The notes under the pieces are model-generated. The model searched no databases and was not told the origin of the DNA. It saw only the letters and a program-made list of their open reading frames with translations. Source: Myxococcales bacterium (GTDB lineage: Bacteria > Myxococcota_A > Polyangia > Polyangiales > Houyiibacteriaceae). Taken from it: a stretch of 13,295 nt of DNA. The stretch's first letter is position 1. Every line of letters begins with the position of its first letter. The translations under genes and the position numbers were made by a program. The stretch covers positions 1-13,295 of the forward strand of contig JABDJF010000719.1 in NCBI GenBank assembly GCA_013002645.1, given 5' to 3'. Below, piece by piece: positions 7,436 to 13,295 of this stretch.

Positions 7436-7705
7436 TTACAAATCTTCCACAGATTTCAGCATCTCGGGAATAAAATGCTCTCGAATCTGAATGAGGGACG
7501 CTCGACGCCCCCGGCGACGCACGATCAATTGCTCCCCGTCAGGGCGCACCAGGTCGCCCGTCACCAGGTCGTCTTCGAAGTCGTACGTCGTCTCCGAGCC
7601 AGGAACGGCCTGTGCCCGTGCGACGCTTGCCGACAACGATGCCGCGCCCATTAACGCAGCAATAACAAACGCTTGTGTGATGAAACTCGAAAATATTTCC
7701 TTCAT
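7436..7705 (-). CDS. Small secreted protein in the GltF position
   Basis: The product has 89 residues with a clear Sec signal peptide (residues 1-31, hydrophobic core FVIAALMGAASLSASV, cleavage after ARA). The mature part is only about 58 residues: an acidic start (YDFEDDLVTGDLV), a basic patch (VRRRGRRAS) and an amphipathic C-terminal helix ending MLKSVEDL. It matches no domain I can name. Its start has AAGGA six bases upstream, overlapping the stop codon of the GltE-like gene, and it ends 12 bases before the GltG-like gene. Both junctions imply co-translation. In glt and nfs clusters a small F gene lies between E and G, so it is GltF/NfsF-like by position. A periplasmic adaptor touching the TonB-like tip of the GltG-like protein is a guess from context. 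Confidence 0.85.
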   Translation of the reverse strand: MKEIFSSFITQAFVIAALMGAASLSASVARAQAVPGSETTYDFEDDLVTGDLVRPDGEQLIVRRRGRRASLIQIREHFIPEMLKSVEDL

Positions 7706-7711
7706 GATTCG

Positions 7712-7716
7712 TCCTT
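7712..7716 (-). promoter_or_regulatory. Ribosome binding site overlapping the GltE-like stop codon
   Basis: The minus strand reads TAAGGACGAATC before ATG. The AAGGA motif shares bases with the TAA of the preceding gene and sits six bases from the ATG at 7705. It supports the chosen start and points to translational coupling. Confidence 0.6.
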
Positions 7717-8992
7717 AACCTGCGACCTGCATCGCCTCGACCGAGATGTCGATGTTCTGCATGCGCCCCGGTCGGCACTTCGGCCCGCCACGGCTCTTGC
7801 CCGACCTCGGCGCGCATCGATTGCTGACGTCTTGCACACTGGAACGGAATTCGGTCTTCTTGCCGGCTCGGCTCAGGAATTCGCTGAAGTATCCCCTCGC
7901 CTTTTTGAGATCGCCGACCGACCCCGACATGTAGTCCTGATAGAGCACGCCGAGGTTGAAGTAGGCTTCCGGGCGCCTGGAATCGAGTTGCTTGGCCCGC
8001 TCGTACTGCGTTTCGGCCTCGGCGAAACGTTCGAGACCGCGGAGCGCCGTACCGAGCCCGATCACCGCATCGTAGTTGTTCGGCTGGAGCTCGACCGCCC
8101 GGGCAAACGCCCTGCGGCCGTCTTCGTAGCCGCGGAACGAGATCGTGACCTCGCCGAAGTTCATCTGAGCTTCGAATAGGTCTGAATCGAGCGTGATCGC
8201 TTTCTGGAAGAACCGAAGCGCTGAAATCACGTCACCCTTGTACACCTTGATCAGGCCCCAGGTGTTGTAGATCGGCGCGTAGTTTTCATCCAACATCTGT
8301 GCCTGACGGCAAACGACCTCCGCGAGGTCGAGCTCGGCTGCGTTGCCTTTCCGCCCGCGGTCGTAGTGCAGCAGCGCCATCTGGTTGAAGGCCGACAGGT
8401 AGTCGGACTCGATCGCCAAGGCGCGACGCAGGTTCTTGAGCGCCTCTTCGCTTTGGCCCTGCGAACGTTGAACGATCGCAAGGTTCGTGTACCCAGAGGT
8501 GCACTGCGGGTCGTCCTTGATCGAACGCTCGAACGCCGACTTCGCCGGGCCCGTGCGACCGTTGGCGAGGTCTCGAAGGCCCAGGGCCACCCTCGCCTTG
8601 CAGAACTTCGAATCGACTTTCAAAGCCGCCTCGTAGTGCTGGTATGCGTCGGAATCACCGCAGCGCGACAACGCCAGCCCGGCCATGTAGCTCGCCTCGG
8701 CAAAGCCCCCGCCCTGCGCGTCGGCGGCGCGCTCGAACGACTTCGATGAGGAGCTGCACTTCGCCGAGGTCCAGCCGCTCTTCTCGTTGGCATCGAACTC
8801 ATCCAGGGCCGACTCCCACTTGTTGTGCGCCTTCTTGCTCACCGCGCTGCCATCCGCCTTGGTGATCGCTTCGCCGCCTGCTGTCCGCGCGACATCCGCG
8901 CTCGGGACGCTGGTCGACTTCGAGCTCGTGCCCTCGCTGCCGCAGCCCACGATCAGCGCAACGGCGATGAACGTTACCTTGTGCTTCTGCAT
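7715..8992 (-). CDS. gltE: TPR lipoprotein, GltE/NfsE-like
   Basis: The product has 425 residues from the ATG at 8992. The signal sequence MQKHKVTFIAVALIVGC ends in a good lipobox, with Ile14-Val15-Gly16-Cys17, and Gly at +2 argues against inner-membrane retention. A Ser/Thr-rich linker (18-55) leads to about eight TPRs between residues 98 and 375, for example EEALKNLRRALAIESD and FAEAETQYERAKQLDS. The tail (390-425) is basic and contains two cysteines. In all, seven cysteines follow the lipid-bearing one, so disulphides are likely. A GTG at 8995 is possible, but the GGAGGAG box is only two bases from it and five from the ATG, so the ATG is preferred. The ATG shares one base with the TGA of the GltD-like gene. 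Position and architecture match GltE, an outer-membrane-associated TPR lipoprotein of the Myxococcus gliding complex. The closest match could equally be NfsE. Confidence 0.88.
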   Translation of the reverse strand: MQKHKVTFIAVALIVGCGSEGTSSKSTSVPSADVARTAGGEAITKADGSAVSKKAHNKWESALDEFDANEKSGWTSAKCSSSSKSFERAADAQGGGFAEASYMAGLALSRCGDSDAYQHYEAALKVDSKFCKARVALGLRDLANGRTGPAKSAFERSIKDDPQCTSGYTNLAIVQRSQGQSEEALKNLRRALAIESDYLSAFNQMALLHYDRGRKGNAAELDLAEVVCRQAQMLDENYAPIYNTWGLIKVYKGDVISALRFFQKAITLDSDLFEAQMNFGEVTISFRGYEDGRRAFARAVELQPNNYDAVIGLGTALRGLERFAEAETQYERAKQLDSRRPEAYFNLGVLYQDYMSGSVGDLKKARGYFSEFLSRAGKKTEFRSSVQDVSNRCAPRSGKSRGGPKCRPGRMQNIDISVEAMQVAG

Positions 8993-11900
8993 CACGGCTC
9001 CTCCCTCTTGGCAACCGCATCCTTTGAATTCAGCCTTTGCTGATTGATCGCGCCAAGATCAACGGCGCCGGGGTCCCCAACGGTAGCCTTGACGTAGTTG
9101 GGCTCGCCCCGAAGCTCGGCCGCCACCGGGTACTTCCTCGGGTTGAGCCCGTTGAGCTCTTGCTCACAGGAGCGGGACCACTTGTTGAACCAACGGACCT
9201 GCGTCGCGGTCTTCAGGCAGAACTCGAACTTGTCGATCGCCTGGCGCTGCAGAGGTTCCGAAACGTCGTCCAAGGCACCGACATAGATGTCGAACAACCC
9301 GGGGTCCTTCTCGATTTCTTTCGGAATCGGCGCGTCTCGAAACTCGTCGACGAAGCTGCGGTACATTTCACCGGTCCGCGACGCGGCCGCGATCTGCCAG
9401 GGCGCAGATTTCATCTGAACGCCGTCGAGGTTGACGGTCATCTTCGCGACCTTCGCATAGTCGGCCTCGGCCGCCCGAAGCACGCCCTGCTTGCGTGTCA
9501 CCCACTTCTTGAATTCGCTGTCCGACCACTTCTTGACCTTGGCCAAGCTCTTGCCGCCGCGATACTGCGGGAACGCGACTTTTTGGAACTCCGCGAATTT
9601 GAACTCGGACAAATAGAACTGTGACTCGGCAGCGCTATCGAGCGCCTGCCGGAGATAGAGAACCTTGCTTTCCTTCGGCGTGTTCTTCAGCGCACGGATT
9701 CGTTTTGGCGCGCCCGAGGTCCAGCCCTTCACCGCCGCTTGGAAGTGCTTTCGCGCCTCGGCCTTTCGGTTGAGCTCCCAATACGCGCGCCCGATGGCCG
9801 TGTTCGCCTCGATGACCTGGTGCGGCATCCCGACTCTGCCGTACTTGGCGAGGTACTCCTTGTAGTGCGCAATGGCCTGCGACCAGCGGCTTTGCCGCTC
9901 GTAGATCGAGCCAATCGAGAACATGACCTGCGAGGTCTGACGGGGAAGCTTGCGCTTGTAGTTGCGCGCAAACAGATCCGAGTCCTCCATCGCCGTCTTG
10001 TCGTCTCCGAGTCCGATGCGGAAGAACGTCGCCTGTTCGAGGCCTTCAATCGCGTTCGGACAGGTCCCGAGCTTCTTCTCCTCGGCGCTGCACTTCTTGC
10101 CATCCTCGCCGGGGAACTTCCGGGCGAATTGCTCATAGTACTTCGCGGCTTGCTCGTAGTAGGCGAGCGCCTGGAAGTTTTGGCCGATCAGGTAGACCGC
10201 CTTCTTGGCAAGCGGGCTCTCCGGGTAGCGTTCGATCAGCACGGTTCGCACCTGAATGGCCCGGCCGAGCAAGTGCGCAGCTTCGAAGTTGATCGCGGCG
10301 TTGTAGAGCATTTCGTCCATCTCGCCGCACTCTTCGTGGCGGCGGAAGATGCGGACGTAGGTCGCAGCAGCCTTCTTGAACTGCTGGGTCTTTTGATAGA
10401 TTTCGGCTTCCTTGCGGCGAACCTGGCACTGAAGGTTGCCAAGCGTGCCACAGAGGTCAGGGTGCTCTTCACTCAGCTGCTCGGTGCCACAGTACGACGC
10501 CGACATGGGATCGATCGTCCCGCTCAACTCCTGGACACAGGCAACCCGCGGCTCGGGAATCTGCGTCCCCAACACGTTGAGGCAGTCGAGGTACAGGTTC
10601 GCCGCGTACTCGGCGAGCTCGCTGTCCTTGTGGTTGAACGCGATGTCGCGAAAGAGCACAGCGGCCTCTTCGAATCGATTGGCCTCATAGTAGATTCGCG
10701 CCCGCCGGTACTTGATCGTCGACAGATCGTCCGCCTTGTCGACGTAACAAACGTATCGATTGAAGGCCTCCAGCATGCCCTCTTGAAGCGGAGTGAGCTT
10801 CTTCTTCGCGAACTTGTTCGTCGGCTTGGCCTTGGCGTTCTTCATCGCCTTCTGGTCCCTCTTGCTGACGAACCTGGTCTCGGTCTCGCGCGGCACGTAC
10901 TGCTGCTGGTAGAGGTTGTTGTAGCAAAGCACCGCAGCGTACGCGGCGTCGCTGGTGAACTCGCCCTGCGTGTCCAACTCGACGACATGATCGAAGGCCG
11001 GGCCGCACTGGCCCCATTCCTCCATCTTCCAAAGCAGCTCCGCGTAGAAGTACGAAATTTTGTACTTCGTCGGCCAGTCGCGCTTGTCGATGTTCGTGAA
11101 TTCCATCTCCTCCATGTCGGGGAACTCTTTGAGCAGCGTTCGGTAGAGCACCGCAGCCTGCGACATCGTCTTCTTGTTCTTGGTGCCCGGGGACGTGTCG
11201 GTGCCAATCGCCTCGCGGTGCCAAGAAGTCCCGAGCCAGAGCATGGTGGTCGCCGTTTCCACCTTGCACTGCTCGACCTTGTCCGCGGGCTTCCCGCCCT
11301 TCTTGAACGTTCGATAGATGTCGACGAGGCGCTTCAGCTCGACGATCTGGGCATCTTTGGGCCTCGACGAGACGACGGCGTTGGTGACTTTGGTCTGCCA
11401 GTCGCAGAGCGAGTTGCTCCGCGGCGAATCGGCCATGAGCTTGTGGTAGACCGTGACCGCCTGGGGCCATTGGCCGGTGTCGTAGTAGAGGTTGCCGAGG
11501 TGCTCGAGCATTTCGTGCGCCTGCGCATCGTTTTTCGCGTACCGACGGAAGAACTCGAGCGCCTTCCCCGGCGAGCCGTACCTCGAATACGGAAGTACCA
11601 GGTCTTTGCGGGCCTGGCGCGCTAGATTTTTGGAGTCACTCGCGTACTTGCTCGTGCGAGCAAACTCGAGGATGTCTACAAAGCCCTGCAACGATTGCCG
11701 GTAACGCTCCCGATTGTATTCGACCCAGGCAACCTTGTAGAGCGCATACCCGTACACGGAATTCTGCTTCGGCGGGAACTCGAGCACTTTGCGGTAGAAC
11801 TTCGCAGCCGCCTCCATGTCGCTGTCATTGAAGTAGTACTCCGCGAACGACAGATAAGCGTTCGGCACGAAGCGGCTCTTCGGATAGTCCTTGATCAGCC

Positions 11901-12609
11901 TTCGATAGACCGAGCGAGCCTTGTCGAATTGGTCGAGCTCCTGGAGGGCAAAGGCCAGCGAGAACAGGACCTCGTCCATTCGCTTGAACTTCGGATGGTC
12001 ACGCACCAGCGTCGCGTACGTGCGGATGCTGTCCTCGCGCACCTCGTTGAGCTCGGCCTCGGCCGCCTTTTGGCCCTCTCGCGCCTGCTTGCAACGCCCC
12101 TTGTCGCCGTCGCGCGTGCAGGCTTCGTAGATCGGGTCGTCGAACGACCGCACCTTGGCGTTCTTGGCGATTTGCATTTCGAACTGCGTCTCGGCGAGAC
12201 GCAACAGGACCTCGGGCCGTCGTGGGTCGTCGTCACTACTGTTCTTGACGAGCCGTTGGAGAATCGCGATCTCACGCTCGAGCAGGTTTTCGGCCCGGGC
12301 ACGCGTCTGTTCTCGACCGAGTCGTGTGCTCATGTCGATCTGTAGCGAGGGCCCGGTTGCCCCTTGCTTGGCGCGTTTCTTGGGCGCGGTCGCCTTCATG
12401 CGCGAAACCGGCGCTGTGCCGCCCTCTTTGGCAGCCGTCTTCTTGGCGCCGGCTGGACAGGCGGCGATTTCTCGCTCGGTGCTCTCCGGAATGCACATCG
12501 GGGCCGTGCTCATCACGGCCTGCTCTGCGGCTGCGTCGGCCCCAAGGATCATCGCGAGCAACCCGCAAAGGAGGCTCGCCGCGTACTTCGATTTCGTTAG
12601 CGTGTGCAT
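8992..12609 (-). CDS. gltD: Large exported TPR protein, GltD (AgmU)/NfsD-like
   Basis: The product has 1205 residues with a Sec signal peptide at about residues 1-28 (core ASLLCGLLAMILGADAAA). A Lys/Ala-rich linker (about 50-90) precedes a TPR superhelix filling most of the protein. Repeats include FDKARSVYRRLIKDYPKS, MEAAAKFYRKVLEFPP, YEQAAKYYEQFARKFPG and WSQAIAHYKEYLAKYG. The mature part holds 19 cysteines, unusual for a TPR protein and fitting an oxidising periplasm. AGGTGA lies seven bases before the ATG. The first 13 bases overlap the end of the GltC-like gene, and the TGA overlaps the start of the GltE-like gene. Length, signal peptide, repeats and flanking genes match GltD/AgmU, a periplasmic TPR protein of gliding motility, or its sporulation paralogue NfsD. 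The family is confident; the biological process is inferred. Confidence 0.92.
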   Translation of the reverse strand: MHTLTKSKYAASLLCGLLAMILGADAAAEQAVMSTAPMCIPESTEREIAACPAGAKKTAAKEGGTAPVSRMKATAPKKRAKQGATGPSLQIDMSTRLGREQTRARAENLLEREIAILQRLVKNSSDDDPRRPEVLLRLAETQFEMQIAKNAKVRSFDDPIYEACTRDGDKGRCKQAREGQKAAEAELNEVREDSIRTYATLVRDHPKFKRMDEVLFSLAFALQELDQFDKARSVYRRLIKDYPKSRFVPNAYLSFAEYYFNDSDMEAAAKFYRKVLEFPPKQNSVYGYALYKVAWVEYNRERYRQSLQGFVDILEFARTSKYASDSKNLARQARKDLVLPYSRYGSPGKALEFFRRYAKNDAQAHEMLEHLGNLYYDTGQWPQAVTVYHKLMADSPRSNSLCDWQTKVTNAVVSSRPKDAQIVELKRLVDIYRTFKKGGKPADKVEQCKVETATTMLWLGTSWHREAIGTDTSPGTKNKKTMSQAAVLYRTLLKEFPDMEEMEFTNIDKRDWPTKYKISYFYAELLWKMEEWGQCGPAFDHVVELDTQGEFTSDAAYAAVLCYNNLYQQQYVPRETETRFVSKRDQKAMKNAKAKPTNKFAKKKLTPLQEGMLEAFNRYVCYVDKADDLSTIKYRRARIYYEANRFEEAAVLFRDIAFNHKDSELAEYAANLYLDCLNVLGTQIPEPRVACVQELSGTIDPMSASYCGTEQLSEEHPDLCGTLGNLQCQVRRKEAEIYQKTQQFKKAAATYVRIFRRHEECGEMDEMLYNAAINFEAAHLLGRAIQVRTVLIERYPESPLAKKAVYLIGQNFQALAYYEQAAKYYEQFARKFPGEDGKKCSAEEKKLGTCPNAIEGLEQATFFRIGLGDDKTAMEDSDLFARNYKRKLPRQTSQVMFSIGSIYERQSRWSQAIAHYKEYLAKYGRVGMPHQVIEANTAIGRAYWELNRKAEARKHFQAAVKGWTSGAPKRIRALKNTPKESKVLYLRQALDSAAESQFYLSEFKFAEFQKVAFPQYRGGKSLAKVKKWSDSEFKKWVTRKQGVLRAAEADYAKVAKMTVNLDGVQMKSAPWQIAAASRTGEMYRSFVDEFRDAPIPKEIEKDPGLFDIYVGALDDVSEPLQRQAIDKFEFCLKTATQVRWFNKWSRSCEQELNGLNPRKYPVAAELRGEPNYVKATVGDPGAVDLGAINQQRLNSKDAVAKREEP
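8998..9006 (-). promoter_or_regulatory. Ribosome binding site that decides the GltE-like start
   Basis: The minus strand reads AGGGAGGAG, inside the last codons of the GltD-like gene, then CCGTG and ATG. Its spacing favours the ATG at 8992 over the GTG at 8995 and implies coupling to translation of the upstream gene. Confidence 0.65.
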
Positions 12610-13295
12610 AGGTTGGTCACCTGCTGTCGATAGAACCCGAGCTCATCTCGCCACCACTCCCCGTTGAACGGCCAGAGCTGATGTTCTTCGTCCACGTTCA
12701 CGTCGCCACCTTTGGATTGCTTGGCGAGCGACATCTGTTGTTGCAGCTCTTGGTCGATCTGACCGCGGCGGAAGGTCGCGATTTCCAGCTCGACGGTGTC
12801 GACCTGGTTGCTGAGGTCTCGAAGCTCTCGAATGAGTCGCTGGTATCGGCCGCGCGCCAAATCGCCGGCCTGATCCACGGCAAACGCTTTCGCGAGAGAG
12901 ACGTCTTCCAGAATCTTTCCGCCGACGGGCGATCCCGCGAAGGCCTCGCCGGACTTCGCGAGCCGGGCTTCTTCCATGTCCAGCAGGGCGACGTACTCTA
13001 GGTGCTGAAGCACCGTGCGGTCACTCAAGGCGGTCGACACAATCGGTCGAACCCGAGGCGAAAGGTCTGCTTCGGCACTCTGCACCTTCTTCAAGAACTC
13101 GAAGAAGTCGGCGTTGTCCTGGTGCTTCGCCAGCACGGAGTCGAGCTCCTGCTTGACCGGATCATAGACGTCGTGAAATTTCGCAACGGTGGCTTCGGCG
13201 TTGTCGACCTGGCAGTTCACGAAAAACGTGACCGCTTTGAGCACGAGCGCTTCTGGGTAGAAGGACTCTTCGAAGTAAGGTGAATACAGCGTGTG
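12597..13295 (-). CDS. C-terminal part of a GltC/NfsC-like envelope protein (start outside window)
   Basis: The frame is open to the window edge and supplies the last 232 residues. A GTG at 13244 falls inside the reading frame, and residues before it (YFEESFYPEALV) continue the helical pattern, so the true start lies beyond the window. The visible part begins with a TPR-like helix pair (FYPEALVLKAVTFFVNCQVD), continues through long charged helices (a possible coiled coil around RGRYQRLIRELRDLSNQV), and ends in an aromatic motif, LWPFNGEWWRDELGFY. This ending, and the position directly before a GltD-like gene, fit GltC/NfsC, a TPR-containing envelope protein that works with outer-membrane barrels in Myxococcus. 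The last 13 bases overlap the next gene, so the two are coupled. The assignment is from memory of the family and from gene order. Confidence 0.75.
   Translation of the reverse strand, partial: HTLYSPYFEESFYPEALVLKAVTFFVNCQVDNAEATVAKFHDVYDPVKQELDSVLAKHQDNADFFEFLKKVQSAEADLSPRVRPIVSTALSDRTVLQHLEYVALLDMEEARLAKSGEAFAGSPVGGKILEDVSLAKAFAVDQAGDLARGRYQRLIRELRDLSNQVDTVELEIATFRRGQIDQELQQQMSLAKQSKGGDVNVDEEHQLWPFNGEWWRDELGFYRQQVTNLCTR

Noticed and set aside
6401..7654. A 417-codon open frame on the plus strand
   Set aside because: It is antisense to the FHA/TonB protein and part of the small secreted gene. Its composition is Arg/Asp/Leu-rich without domains, and it is explained by codon bias of the real genes.
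7715..8995. GTG at 8995 as start of the GltE-like gene
   Set aside because: The GGAGGAG box leaves only two bases before that GTG but five before the ATG at 8992, and the lipoprotein signal is complete from the ATG.
9739..11625. A 628-codon open frame on the plus strand
   Set aside because: It lies wholly antisense to the GltD-like gene, whose translation is a clean signal-peptide TPR protein. The plus-strand product is Leu/Arg/Val-rich with no recognisable domain. Long antisense frames are common in GC-rich coding DNA.
12597..13244. GTG at 13244 as a real start for the rightmost gene
   Set aside because: The frame continues open to the window edge with helical, family-like sequence before the GTG. 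Starting there would leave no signal peptide and cut through a helix.

Overview
The window comes from a GC-rich bacterium. Every gene I can support lies on the minus strand, so the region reads from high to low coordinates. The protein families (an FHA/TonB-type AgmX protein, several exported TPR proteins and a giant TPR protein) point to Myxococcota or a close relative in the former Deltaproteobacteria. This assignment rests on gene content recognised from memory. No rRNA, tRNA, CRISPR array or mobile element was seen.

There are seven genes, two of them cut by the window edges. In transcription order they are: the C-terminal part of an envelope protein resembling GltC/NfsC (13295-12597); a 1205-residue exported TPR protein resembling GltD (AgmU)/NfsD (12609-8992); a TPR lipoprotein resembling GltE/NfsE (8992-7715); an 89-residue secreted protein in the GltF position (7705-7436); a 676-residue inner-membrane protein resembling GltG, with an FHA domain, a membrane helix, a Gly-rich stretch and an AgmX/TonB-like C-terminus (7423-5393); a 207-base gap; a 289-residue exported TPR protein (5185-4316); and the first 1433 residues of a giant, apparently cytoplasmic TPR protein resembling AgmK/GltI (4300-1). 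The first five genes overlap or lie within 12 bases of one another, which indicates one operon. The last two form a second tight pair after the only sizeable gap.

The likely system is a trans-envelope machine of the Glt (gliding motility) / Nfs (spore-coat polysaccharide) family. In Myxococcus xanthus such machines pair a TolQR-like motor with proteins that span from cytoplasm to outer membrane. Here the GltG-like protein would bridge the inner membrane, with a phosphothreonine-binding FHA domain inside and a TonB-like tip in the periplasm. The GltC/D/E/F-like proteins would form the periplasmic and outer-membrane side, and the giant TPR protein would be a cytoplasmic scaffold. The motor genes and the outer-membrane barrels are not in the window.

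The most interesting points are: the continuous C-D-E-F-G order joined to an AgmK-like gene; the 72-residue double-TPR period of the giant protein, with longer units inserted every four or five repeats; a TPR gene where an outer-membrane barrel might be expected; and strong cysteine enrichment in the exported TPR proteins compared with the giant one. No stretch longer than 300 bases lacks a gene.
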